Shown here one piece after another: positions 1-7,769 of a DNA stretch of 36,074 nucleotides. A program made the position numbers and the translations under genes. This DNA is from Lachnospiraceae bacterium. GTDB lineage: Bacteria; Bacillota; Clostridia; Lachnospirales; Lachnospiraceae. The first letter of the stretch is position 1, and the number at the start of each line of letters is the position of its first letter. Under the pieces are notes generated by a model. That model saw nothing but the letters and a program-made list of their open reading frames with translations. It made no database searches and was not told where the DNA came from. Location of the stretch: assembly GCA_030526405.1 (NCBI GenBank), contig JAUNCZ010000032.1:1-36074 (forward strand), in the 5' to 3' direction.

Positions 1-51
1 AGAAAGTGTATATCGTGGTCGCGTCAATCCCACGAGAAAAATGATTGACCC

Positions 52-88
52 AAAAAGAGGGCGGAACCACCACGAGTTCCGACCCTCT
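52..88 (-). terminator. Rho-independent terminator of the EF-G-like gene
   Basis: Read on the minus strand, a GC-rich stem (GAGGG-t-CGGAAC pairing with GTTCCGCCCTC, one bulge) is followed directly by TTTTT. It lies about 37 bases downstream of the stop codon of the EF-G-like gene. Confidence 0.85.
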
Positions 89-124
89 AATGCCGTTTTC
101 CTTGTTTTCAGTTCAGATCACAGA

Positions 125-2215
125 TCAATCCTCAACCTTTGTAATCTTGGAAGCACGAGCCTCAATCTCTTTTGCCTGAACATCAGACGGTGCCTGCTCA
201 TATCTTGCAAACTCGTACTCAAACTCTCCGCTTCCTCCTGTCATGGAACGAAGATTTGTGGAATATCCGTAAATCTCCAGCTCAGGGATGTCCGCTTCGA
301 TCACAGTGCTGCCGCCAGCTACAGGAGTCATTCCAAGAACACGTCCGCGTCTCTTGTTCAGATCACCCATAACATCACCGGTGTATTTATCCGGAACGGT
401 AACCTTCAGAGAAACGATTGGCTCAAGAAGAACAGGAGATGCCTCCATGATTCCTTTCTTGAAGGCCATTACTGTTGCTGTCTTAAAGGCCATCTCGGAA
501 GAATCTACAGGATGATAAGAGCCATCATACAGAACTGCCTTGATTCCAACTACCGGATATGCAGCCAGAGGTCCTGACAGCACAGAATCCTGAAGACCCT
601 TTTCAACTGCCGGGAAGTAGTTCTTCGGAACTGCTCCTCCTACTACCTCTTCCTCGAATACATAAGGAGTCTCCATATCACCGGAAGGCTCAAAACGCAT
701 CTTAACATGACCATACTGTCCATGTCCGCCGGACTGTTTCTTATATTTTGAATCCACATCAGATTTCTTGCGGATTGTCTCGCGGAAGGCAACCTTCGGC
801 TGGGACAGTTCCACATCAACTTTATATCTTTCCAGAAGCTTGCTCACGATCACATCGATATGCTGATCGCCGATACCATAGATCAGAGTCTGTCTGTTCT
901 CAGCATCATTTACCACCTTCATGGACAGGTCTTCCTGCATCATTCTTGAGAATGCCTGGGAGATCTTATCCACATCACCTTTGTTTTTCGGTTTATATCT
1001 CTTAGCTGTGTATGGTTTTGAAACAGAAACAGGCTGATAGATTACCGGACGAGCCTTTGTTCCAAGGGAATCTCCTGTTCTTACGCTGTTTGATTTAGCG
1101 ATGGCACCGATATCACCGGCATGAAGCTCAGAAACCTCGATTGGTTTTCCACCCTGGAGTACATACAGCTTGCTGAGTTTCTCATCCACATCCTGGCTTA
1201 CATTGTAGAGAACATCATCGTTCTTGATAACACCTGAACAAACCTTAAACAGAGAGTATTTGCCAAGGAACGGATCAATGATGGTCTTAAATACAACAGC
1301 TGTTTTGGATTTTTTGAAATCATAATCCGCATCCACAACTGCATTGCTGTTTCTGTCCAGACCGGCACGTTTTCTCTGTGCAGGACTTGGGAAATAGTGA
1401 ACGATATCATCCAGAAGGATTCTGGCACCCTGGCAGTTGACCGGAGATCCCATGCTGACCGGATACATTCCACACTCGGAAATCTCAGAAGCCATCGCCG
1501 CTGTGATCTCAGTTACAGAGAACTCTTCTCCACCGAAATATCTGTCCATGAATTCCTCAGATGTCTCAGCAACGGATTCCATCAGGCTGTCTCTGTAGGC
1601 GTCCAGATACTCCTGTGCATACTCAGGGATATCACACTCTACACGCTCTGCTCTGTTTACATATCTTCTACCTTTATTTTTTACGATATTGATATAGCCC
1701 ACAAATTTTCCGTCCTCACGAAGAGGCATATGGATTGGAGCCACACGTTTTCCAAACTTCTCCTGCAGCTGTGCAAGAACGTTGCGATAGCTGACATCAT
1801 CGTTATCCATCTCGGTAATGAAGAAGATTCTTGGAAGATTATATCTCTCGCAGAGAGCCCATGCCTTCTCGGTACCAACCTGAACGCCTGCTTTACCGGA
1901 AACTACGATTACTGCTGCATCTGCTGCGGAAGCTGCTTCCTCAGCCTCACCTACGAAATCAAAGAAACCTGGTGTATCAAGGATATTGATCTTGTGTTTG
2001 TTCCACTCGATTGGAATCAGTGTGGTAGAAATAGAAAACTGGCGTTTGATTTCTTCTTTATCAAAGTCAGATACTGTATTTCCATCAGAAACTTTTCCCA
2101 GTCTATTTGTAATTCCTGAAAGGTATGCCATTGCTTCAACCAGTGTAGTTTTTCCGGCACCACCGTGTCCAAGCAAAACGACGTTTCGAATCCTGTCAGT
2201 TCCGTAAATTTCCAT
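125..2215 (-). CDS. Elongation factor G-like GTPase (EF-G2/FusA2 type)
   Basis: A 696-residue translational GTPase with the full EF-G domain layout: GTPase domain, domain II, and domains III to V ending in the C-terminal EF-G fold (about residues 590-690). The P-loop reads GHGGAGKTT. The G3 motif is DTPGFFDF, so the catalytic histidine of classical EF-G (DTPGH) is a phenylalanine. The G4 motif, normally NKxD, is TEMD. These features mark it as the secondary EF-G-like family rather than the housekeeping translocase. Its exact role (translocation, recycling or stress) cannot be read from sequence. The start at 2215 is chosen because GGAGG sits 8 bases upstream; an in-frame ATG 15 codons earlier lacks such a site. 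It is monocistronic, with its own promoter and terminator. Confidence 0.9.
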   Translation of the reverse strand: MEIYGTDRIRNVVLLGHGGAGKTTLVEAMAYLSGITNRLGKVSDGNTVSDFDKEEIKRQFSISTTLIPIEWNKHKINILDTPGFFDFVGEAEEAASAADAAVIVVSGKAGVQVGTEKAWALCERYNLPRIFFITEMDNDDVSYRNVLAQLQEKFGKRVAPIHMPLREDGKFVGYINIVKNKGRRYVNRAERVECDIPEYAQEYLDAYRDSLMESVAETSEEFMDRYFGGEEFSVTEITAAMASEISECGMYPVSMGSPVNCQGARILLDDIVHYFPSPAQRKRAGLDRNSNAVVDADYDFKKSKTAVVFKTIIDPFLGKYSLFKVCSGVIKNDDVLYNVSQDVDEKLSKLYVLQGGKPIEVSELHAGDIGAIAKSNSVRTGDSLGTKARPVIYQPVSVSKPYTAKRYKPKNKGDVDKISQAFSRMMQEDLSMKVVNDAENRQTLIYGIGDQHIDVIVSKLLERYKVDVELSQPKVAFRETIRKKSDVDSKYKKQSGGHGQYGHVKMRFEPSGDMETPYVFEEEVVGGAVPKNYFPAVEKGLQDSVLSGPLAAYPVVGIKAVLYDGSYHPVDSSEMAFKTATVMAFKKGIMEASPVLLEPIVSLKVTVPDKYTGDVMGDLNKRRGRVLGMTPVAGGSTVIEADIPELEIYGYSTNLRSMTGGSGEFEYEFARYEQAPSDVQAKEIEARASKITKVED

Positions 2216-2333
2216 AGTAAATACCTCCGTAAATTCTTTGATCCGTTCCTGTGTTTTCATTCTTCGGCTGCAAAAACCCCTTTTCCGTCAGAATCTTCTG
2301 AAAAACATCCGTGCCAACGAATCATCTGCAACT

Positions 2334-2362
2334 ATATTACTAAAAAACAGAGTATTTTTCAA
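2334..2362 (-). promoter_or_regulatory. Promoter of the EF-G-like gene
   Basis: Minus strand TTGAAA (2357-2362), 17-base spacer, TAATAT (2334-2339). This leaves a leader of about 110 bases before the start at 2215. It is inferred from sequence only. Confidence 0.6.
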
Positions 2363-2417
2363 GTATATTGTGCGATTTTACCAGAATTTTCTAACATTTT
2401 ATGCATTATCACAATGT

Positions 2418-2510
2418 TATGAGAACTATGCAAAACACACTTTGCCAGGTTCTCAGGTATCTCTCTGTCTGCAAGGTCTCCGGACTACTCAGGATAAGTG
2501 TGCCGAGGCG
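2418..2510. repeat. Intergenic repeat-like element, copy A
   Basis: This stretch shares an ordered set of short blocks with 22099-22186: TATGAGAA, ATGC, TTTGC, TTCTCAGG, CAAGG and CGGACT. Each copy carries TGAGAA and TTCTCA as inverted arms. The copies are degenerate. It occupies the otherwise gene-free interval 2363-2540 between the two divergent promoters; nothing else was recognised there. Confidence 0.4.
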
Positions 2511-2542
2511 CGCTTGAATTTTACGCTTTAAATCATTAAACA

Positions 2543-2571
2543 TTGACTTTTAAAATGTCGTAAAGTACAAT
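2543..2571 (+). promoter_or_regulatory. Promoter of tyrA (tyrA-aroA)
   Basis: TTGACT (2543-2548), 17-base spacer, TACAAT (2566-2571), a near-consensus housekeeping promoter. The predicted transcript starts near 2578, about 23 bases before the tyrA start. Confidence 0.8.
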
Positions 2572-2600
2572 TATGGACGAACAGAAAGGAGTGTTTCTCC

Positions 2601-3698
2601 ATGAGAAATTTAACAATTGGATTTATCGGTCTGGGTCTGATCGGCGGCTCTGTAATCAGAGCACTTCGCAAGACACACCCGGATTTTACCATGATGGCCT
2701 ATTCCCGCAGCAGCTCCACCACCAGCACAGCTATGGAGGAGCAGCTGATCGACCGGATCTGTGAGAAAGAGGATCCGGCATTTGGCCAGTGCGACTACAT
2801 CTTCCTCTGTGCTCCCGTACAGACAAACATCACCTATCTTCCTTTCCTGAAGAAAGTGATCAAACCGGACTGTATCATTACAGATGTGGGCAGTGTAAAG
2901 GGACTGATGCACAGAGCAGTGAGAGAATGCGGGCTTTCCTCCAACTTTATCGGAGGACACCCTATGGCCGGATCTGAAAAAACAGGTCTGAAAAGCTCCA
3001 CCGACTATATGCTGGAGAATGCCTATTACTTTATCACACCGGAGGAGAGTATCCCCCAGGAGCGTGTGGAGGAATTCACAGAGCTGGTTTCTGCCACCAG
3101 GGCACTGCCCCTTGTCATGCCACCGGAAAAGCATGATTTTGTAGTGGCCGGTATCAGCCATCTGCCCCATATCATGGCTTCCTGCCTGGTGAACACAGTG
3201 GCAGAGCTTGACACTGAGAACCAGGATATGAAGCGAATGGCTGCCGGAGGCTTCAAGGATATTACCCGTATCGCTTCCTCCTCACCGGAAATGTGGCAGC
3301 AGATCTGTCTGAGCAATCCGGAGCAGATCATCCATGTAATGGACAGTTTTATCCAGTCTCTTCAGAATGCAAGGGATATGATCAGCAATGCAGCAGAACA
3401 GCCTCTGATGGATATGTTCTCTGATTCCAAAAACTACAGAGATTCTCTGCTGGATCTGAGAACCCACAATGCTCTCAGCAATTTCTTCTATACTGATATG
3501 CGAGATGAATCCGGTGGAATCGCAACCCTTACCGTGCTTCTGGCAGTGAAGGGCATCAGCATCCGGGATATCGGCATTATCCATAACCGCGAATTCGAGC
3601 AGGGTGTTCTCCGAATCGAGTTCTACAAACCTGCAGATATGGATGCCGCCAAGGATATTCTTCTTAAAAACAATTACGTGATCTACGAGCCGAAATAA
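2601..3698 (+). CDS. tyrA: Prephenate dehydrogenase
   Basis: Oxidative decarboxylation of prephenate to 4-hydroxyphenylpyruvate, the committed step to tyrosine. The N-terminus carries the dinucleotide-binding motif GLGLIGGS (from about residue 10). The family motif GGHPMAGSEKTG lies near residue 120. The dehydrogenase body is helical, and the last 70 residues form an ACT-like regulatory domain, suggesting tyrosine feedback control. The length of 365 aa is typical for Firmicute TyrA with an ACT domain. AAAGGAG sits 8 bases upstream of the ATG. The next gene, aroA, is 106 bases downstream in the same direction, so the two probably form an aromatic amino acid unit. Confidence 0.95.
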   Translation: MRNLTIGFIGLGLIGGSVIRALRKTHPDFTMMAYSRSSSTTSTAMEEQLIDRICEKEDPAFGQCDYIFLCAPVQTNITYLPFLKKVIKPDCIITDVGSVKGLMHRAVRECGLSSNFIGGHPMAGSEKTGLKSSTDYMLENAYYFITPEESIPQERVEEFTELVSATRALPLVMPPEKHDFVVAGISHLPHIMASCLVNTVAELDTENQDMKRMAAGGFKDITRIASSSPEMWQQICLSNPEQIIHVMDSFIQSLQNARDMISNAAEQPLMDMFSDSKNYRDSLLDLRTHNALSNFFYTDMRDESGGIATLTVLLAVKGISIRDIGIIHNREFEQGVLRIEFYKPADMDAAKDILLKNNYVIYEPK

Positions 3699-3716
3699 AT
3701 GGCTCTGACAGGCACA

Positions 3717-3745
3717 GTTACGGGGCAGAGCATCTGCCCCGTAAC
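3717..3745 (+). other. Intercistronic hairpin between tyrA and aroA
   Basis: A perfect 13-base-pair stem (GTTACGGGGCAGA with TCTGCCCCGTAAC) closed by a 3-base loop. No T-run follows, so it is not a standard terminator. It more likely limits read-through or protects the tyrA 3' end. Confidence 0.7.
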
Positions 3746-3804
3746 TATGAAACACAGAACATACAAACCACAAAATATATAGAAACAAAAAGGAACAGAT
3801 CGTT

Positions 3805-5085
3805 ATGATATTTACAAAATGCAGCTCTCCGTTAAAGGGAGAGCTTTCTATCCCCGGTGATAAATCTATTTCCCATCGCGCAGTAATGTTCGGTGCTCTC
3901 TCAGAGGGTCTCACAGAAATTACACATTTTCTTCCGGGTGCAGACTGTCTGTCCACCATCTCCTGTTTCCGGAAGATGGGAATTGACATTCAGCAGGAGG
4001 AAAATCGCGTGCTTGTCCACGGAAAGGGACTTCACGGTCTTTCAGCTCCCACTGAAATTCTGGACTGCGGCAACAGCGGCACCACTACCCGACTGATCTC
4101 CGGAATTCTGGCGGGACAGACCTTTGTCACCTCCCTGACTGGAGATGCCTCCATTCAGAAGCGACCTATGGGTCGTATCATCCGTCCCCTCACCATGATG
4201 GGCGGTCAGATTGCAAGTCTGAAGGGCAATGACTGTGCCCCTCTTCAGATCACCGGTTCTCCCCTTCACGGAATCCATTACCAGTCACCGGTGGCTTCTG
4301 CCCAGGTAAAATCCTGCGTTCTCCTTGCAGGTCTGTATGCAGATGCCCCCACAAGCGTAACGGAACCGGCTCTTTCCAGAAACCACACTGAGCTGATGCT
4401 GCGTCATTTTGGAGCAGAGGTTGTCAGCCAGGGAGTAACAGCCACTGTCTCTCCAGAACCAAGGTTGCTGGGCTCCTCCATCCAGGTGCCTGGAGATATC
4501 TCCTCCGCGGCCTACTTCATCGCGGCAGCCCTTATGGTACCAGGCTCTGAGGTACTCCTGAAAAATGTAGGCGTGAATCCTACCCGTGACGGTTTCCTCA
4601 AAGCGGTACTTGATATGGGAGCAGACATCACCTTCCTGAACCGAACCACCCAGGGTGGCGAAGATACCGCAGATCTTCTGGTTCGCTACAGCCCTCTTCA
4701 CGGTACAACAGTGGAGGGTGCCATGATCCCAACCCTTATTGATGAGATTCCTGTCCTTGCTGTTCTTGCCGCCTGCGCTTCAGGCACCACAGTCATCCGG
4801 GATGCTCAGGAGCTGAAGGTGAAGGAGTCCAACCGTCTCGACATTATGACAGAAAGTCTGGCCAGAATGGGAGTTGATATCACAGCCACCGAGGATGGAA
4901 TGATCATCAACGGCGGCAGCCCTCTTCAGGGTGCCGTAATCGACAGTCACCTGGATCACAGAATTGCCATGTCCTTTGCCATTGCTTCTCTGGCTGCAGA
5001 GGGAGAAACAGAAATTACAAGGGCAGAATGTGTGGATATCTCCTACCCGGAGTTTTACAGTGATCTGCAGAGCTTACGCCAGTAA
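3805..5085 (+). CDS. aroA: 3-phosphoshikimate 1-carboxyvinyltransferase (EPSP synthase)
   Basis: Transfers the enolpyruvyl group of PEP to shikimate-3-phosphate in the chorismate pathway. The 426-residue protein has all expected motifs: GDKSISHRA near residue 18, GNSGTTTRL near 90, KRPMGRI near 118, an internal DEIPVLAVLAA segment near 312, LKVKESNRL near 340 and DHRIAM near 388. The shikimate- and PEP-binding lysine, arginine and aspartate positions appear intact. A purine-rich site (AAGGAA) lies 8 bases before the ATG. It follows tyrA and has no strong terminator of its own. Confidence 0.96.
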   Translation: MIFTKCSSPLKGELSIPGDKSISHRAVMFGALSEGLTEITHFLPGADCLSTISCFRKMGIDIQQEENRVLVHGKGLHGLSAPTEILDCGNSGTTTRLISGILAGQTFVTSLTGDASIQKRPMGRIIRPLTMMGGQIASLKGNDCAPLQITGSPLHGIHYQSPVASAQVKSCVLLAGLYADAPTSVTEPALSRNHTELMLRHFGAEVVSQGVTATVSPEPRLLGSSIQVPGDISSAAYFIAAALMVPGSEVLLKNVGVNPTRDGFLKAVLDMGADITFLNRTTQGGEDTADLLVRYSPLHGTTVEGAMIPTLIDEIPVLAVLAACASGTTVIRDAQELKVKESNRLDIMTESLARMGVDITATEDGMIINGGSPLQGAVIDSHLDHRIAMSFAIASLAAEGETEITRAECVDISYPEFYSDLQSLRQ

Positions 5086-5106
5086 AACCCTGGATTTTAT
5101 TACTTT

Positions 5107-5122
5107 TATACATAAATGTATA
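5107..5122. promoter_or_regulatory. AT-rich palindrome upstream of 4-hydroxybutyrate dehydrogenase
   Basis: TATACAT-AA-ATGTATA, a perfect 16-base palindrome just after aroA. It is a possible operator; the binding protein is unknown. Confidence 0.35.
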
Positions 5123-5150
5123 TAGACAAACCATATTTGTACTGAATATT

Positions 5151-5166
5151 TGACAAAGTTTTGTCA
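5151..5166. promoter_or_regulatory. Candidate operator palindrome upstream of 4-hydroxybutyrate dehydrogenase
   Basis: TGACAAAGTTTTGTCA is a perfect 16-base inverted repeat ending 8 bases before the proposed -35 box at 5175. A second possible -35 (TTGACA, 5150-5155, with TATTTA 17 bases later) overlaps it. The position fits a transcription factor site. It does not match the Rex consensus. Confidence 0.5.
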
Positions 5167-5174
5167 GAACTCTA

Positions 5175-5203
5175 TTTACAAATAATCCTGATTACAGTAT
5201 AGT
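5175..5203 (+). promoter_or_regulatory. Promoter of 4-hydroxybutyrate dehydrogenase
   Basis: TTTACA (5175-5180), 17-base spacer, TATAGT (5198-5203). The predicted transcript starts near 5210, leaving a structured leader of about 130 bases. Confidence 0.65.
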
Positions 5204-5206
5204 TAT

Positions 5207-5272
5207 AAGCAGGGTAAGTAATGATAGTCTGCCTTCTTTTTTTGGCAGGCATATTTCAGATTACTTGCTGCC
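5207..5272 (+). promoter_or_regulatory. Structured leader with terminator-like fold before 4-hydroxybutyrate dehydrogenase
   Basis: Two exclusive folds can be drawn. In one, GCAG plus AAGTAAT (5209-5222) pair with ATTACTT and CTGC (5260-5271), enclosing an inner CTGCC/GGCAG hairpin. In the other, AAGCAG (5207-5212) pairs with CTGCCTT (5229-5235), directly followed by a T-rich tract ending at 5243, as in an intrinsic terminator. This looks like an attenuator or riboswitch-type leader. No known riboswitch class was recognised. Confidence 0.4.
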
Positions 5273-5339
5273 GGGAGATAGATCCTGACGACAAATAACC
5301 CTATTGTGTATTTTTTATAATGTAAGGAGATTTTGAAAA

Positions 5340-6524
5340 ATGGCAATGGATGCATTTAGCAAAGCTTTACAGGCTGACAAAAGAGAGATCATCATCGCTC
5401 CAACAATTTACAAATGTACTGACTTCGGAATGCTGGCTGAGGAGTTCAAACTGAACGAGCGTGACGTTGTCCTGACAAATGAGTTTATCTACAAACCATT
5501 CATGGAGCAGTACAACCTGCCATGTACATTCGTATTCCAGGAGAAATTCGGAGCTGGTGAGCCATCTGAGGCTATGATCGAGACAATGTACGAGGCTATT
5601 CCATACGATTCCTATGATCGTGTAATCGCTATCGGTGGTGGAGCTATCATGGACCTCTGCAAACTTCTCGGATGCAAACGTCCAACATCTGTTCATGAGC
5701 TTTACTTCAAACGTGAGCCAGTTATCCATGAGAAAGAGGTTATCGCAGTTCCTACTACATGTGGTACAGGATCTGAGGTTTCCAACATCTCTGTTGCAAT
5801 CGTAAAAGATGAGAAAGACGGCGTTCTGACAGGAACAGAGACAAAACTTGGTCTGGTTTCTGACGCTATCATTCCAAACAAAGTTTGTCTGGTACCTGAT
5901 ATGCTGAAAACTCTGCCATACAAACCATTCGCAGCATCTGCAATCGATGCTCTGATCCACTGCTGTGAGTCTTTCCTTTCTCCAGCACGTAAAACAATCA
6001 CATCTGAGCTGTTCTCCACAAAAGGTATGGAGCTGATCCTTGAGGGATTCCGTCGCATCGGTGAGAACGGACCAGAGGCTCGTCTTGAGTACCTTGATGA
6101 GTTCCTTACAGCTTCTATGTACGGTGGAATCGCATTCCTGAAAGCAGGATGTGCTACAGTACACGGAATGTCCTTCCCTCTGGGTGGAACATACCACGTA
6201 CCACACGGTGAGTCCAACTACGCTCTCTTCGGAAAAATCCTTGAAATCTACGATGAGATGAAACCAGAAGGCGAGATCATGAAATTCAAAGAGATGATCG
6301 CTCGCATCACTGGCTGCGAAGTTGAGAATGCTATCCCATACCTGAACGAGCTTCTTGAGAAAGTTCTTCATCTGAAACCACTCCGCGAGTACGGATTCAC
6401 AGAGGAGGATATCAAGATTTTCGCTTCTTCTGTAGAGGCTAACCAGCAGCGTCTGATCACAAACTCTTACGTTCAGCCATGGACAATCGAGCTGTCTGAG
6501 AGAGTTTACAGAGAGTGCTACTAA
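5340..6524 (+). CDS. 4hbD: 4-hydroxybutyrate dehydrogenase (iron-type alcohol dehydrogenase family)
   Basis: A 394-residue group III metal-dependent alcohol dehydrogenase. The NAD-binding stretch IAIGGGAIMDLCK lies near residue 97 and the family signature VPTTCGTGSEV near 137. Metal ligands are D203, H207, H275 and H289, with the normal 14-residue spacing of the last two. Several stretches (VLTNEFIYKPF, VFQEKFGAGEPS, KPLREYGF, QQRL) closely resemble my recollection of Clostridium kluyveri 4-hydroxybutyrate dehydrogenase, which interconverts succinate semialdehyde and 4-hydroxybutyrate. AAGGAG precedes the ATG. The codon choice is very uniform (AAA, GTT, ATC), suggesting high expression. It is monocistronic. 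The partners for 4-hydroxybutyrate to crotonyl-CoA are not in the window, so substrate assignment rests on similarity. Confidence 0.85.
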   Translation: MAMDAFSKALQADKREIIIAPTIYKCTDFGMLAEEFKLNERDVVLTNEFIYKPFMEQYNLPCTFVFQEKFGAGEPSEAMIETMYEAIPYDSYDRVIAIGGGAIMDLCKLLGCKRPTSVHELYFKREPVIHEKEVIAVPTTCGTGSEVSNISVAIVKDEKDGVLTGTETKLGLVSDAIIPNKVCLVPDMLKTLPYKPFAASAIDALIHCCESFLSPARKTITSELFSTKGMELILEGFRRIGENGPEARLEYLDEFLTASMYGGIAFLKAGCATVHGMSFPLGGTYHVPHGESNYALFGKILEIYDEMKPEGEIMKFKEMIARITGCEVENAIPYLNELLEKVLHLKPLREYGFTEEDIKIFASSVEANQQRLITNSYVQPWTIELSERVYRECY

Positions 6525-6550
6525 TTCTCAGTTTAAAGTAAACGGATTAA

Positions 6551-6579
6551 GGGCTCCGCGAAAGCGGAGCTCTTTTTTT
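6551..6579 (+). terminator. Terminator of 4-hydroxybutyrate dehydrogenase
   Basis: GCTCCGC-GAAA-GCGGAGC, a GNRA-looped stem, followed by TCTTTTTTT. It lies 27 bases after the stop codon. Confidence 0.95.
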
Positions 6580-6614
6580 GTGGTGCACCGCTAGGCGCAC
6601 CACAAAAAAGAGAG
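6570..6614. repeat. Long inverted repeat between convergent terminators
   Basis: CTCTTTTTTTGTGGTGC and GCACCACAAAAAAGAG face each other around a short centre. The outer T and A runs are shared with the terminators on both sides. It is probably part of a bidirectional termination zone between the convergent 4hbD and etfA genes. Confidence 0.6.
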
Positions 6615-6646
6615 GCATCCATTGTTAAATACAATAGATACCTCTC
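6603..6646 (-). terminator. Terminator of the butyrate operon
   Basis: On the minus strand a stem of about 15 pairs (GAGAGGTATCTATTG with CAATGGATGCCTCTC) is followed by TTTTTT. It lies about 60 bases downstream of the etfA stop codon. Confidence 0.9.
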
Positions 6647-6708
6647 GATTTGGGAAGGGACTTAGTGCCACAGCCCCCTCCGTTCTGTTATCTCTTTATT
6701 TCCGATGA

Positions 6709-7752
6709 TTAAAGAGCTTTTTTGTTAGCTTTGATCAGCTCAGTCAGTTTTGGAACAACCTTGTTCAGATCTCCTACGATACCGTAATCAGCAACATCGA
6801 AGATTGGAGCTGTCTCATCTTTGTTGATAGCGATGATCAGATCAGACTCCTCCATACCAGCTACGTGCTGGATTGCTCCGGAGATACCGATTGCAAAGTA
6901 TACCTGAGGACGTACAGTTTTTCCTGTCTGTCCTACCTGCAGATCTTTTGGTTTCCATCCAGCATCTACAACTGCACGAGAGCAGGAAACCTCTCCGCCG
7001 ATTGCCTCTGCCAGCTCCTCAAGGATCTTGAAGTTCTCTGGAGAACCAACTCCACGTCCGCCGGATACAAGGATCTTAGCATCCATGATATCAACTGTAT
7101 CGTTAACAGCTTTAACAACCTCAAGGATCTCAACATAGTTGCTGTTTGGAGTGAATCCTGGATTGAATTCAATGATCTCTGCTTTTGCATCTTTGATTGG
7201 ATCGATCTTCTGCATAACACCTGGACGAACAGTTGCCATCTGAGGACGTGTGTTCGGGCAGGCAATGGTAGCGATTGTATTTCCACCGAATGCAGGACGA
7301 GTCATAAGCAGCTGATTGTGTTTCTGCTCAACGCCTGGTTTTGCAACGATTGGGAAATCACCGATCTCAAGCAGAGTACAGTCAGCAGTAAGACCTGTAG
7401 CTACACGAGCAGATACCTTTGGTCCCAGGTCACGTCCGATTGCAGTAGCACCTACAAGAACGATATCAGGTTTGAACTCATTGATTACAGAAGACAGTGC
7501 ATGGGTATATGGCTCTGTTCTGTACTCTTTCAGTTCTGGATCATCTACGAGGATTACTCTGTCAGCACCGTAAGCTGCAAGCTCATCGCAGAGACCTTTA
7601 ACATCAGATCCGATAAGAACTGCAGTTACCTCTGTGTTAAGAGGAGCTGCCAGTCTTTTTGCTTCGCCCAGAAGTTCCAGAGCGATTCCGCTGTTCTGGT
7701 TGTCTACCTGCTGTGCGAAGACAAATACGCCTTTATATTCTTCTAAATTCAT
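6709..7752 (-). CDS. etfA: Electron transfer flavoprotein alpha subunit
   Basis: The large subunit of the FAD-containing electron carrier paired with butyryl-CoA dehydrogenase. The 347-residue protein has the N-terminal alpha/beta domain and the C-terminal FAD domain. The signature VSGGRGVGS appears near residue 230, and the FAD-contacting QVGQTGKTVRP and GISGAIQH follow. There is no N-terminal ferredoxin domain, unlike some acetogen Etf proteins. The start is ATG 7752, spaced 8 bases from GAGAGG; a GTG three codons upstream overlaps that site. It is the last gene of the operon, 17 bases after etfB. With Bcd, such Etf pairs usually bifurcate electrons from NADH to crotonyl-CoA and ferredoxin. 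Confidence 0.95.
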   Translation of the reverse strand: MNLEEYKGVFVFAQQVDNQNSGIALELLGEAKRLAAPLNTEVTAVLIGSDVKGLCDELAAYGADRVILVDDPELKEYRTEPYTHALSSVINEFKPDIVLVGATAIGRDLGPKVSARVATGLTADCTLLEIGDFPIVAKPGVEQKHNQLLMTRPAFGGNTIATIACPNTRPQMATVRPGVMQKIDPIKDAKAEIIEFNPGFTPNSNYVEILEVVKAVNDTVDIMDAKILVSGGRGVGSPENFKILEELAEAIGGEVSCSRAVVDAGWKPKDLQVGQTGKTVRPQVYFAIGISGAIQHVAGMEESDLIIAINKDETAPIFDVADYGIVGDLNKVVPKLTELIKANKKAL

Positions 7753-7769
7753 ACTGTTCACCTCTCAGA

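Noticed and set aside
5151..5166. A Rex (NADH-sensing repressor) box at the 4hbD promoter
   Set aside because: The half-sites TGACAAA/TTTGTCA with a 2-base centre do not match the TTGTGA-N6-TCACAA type of site.
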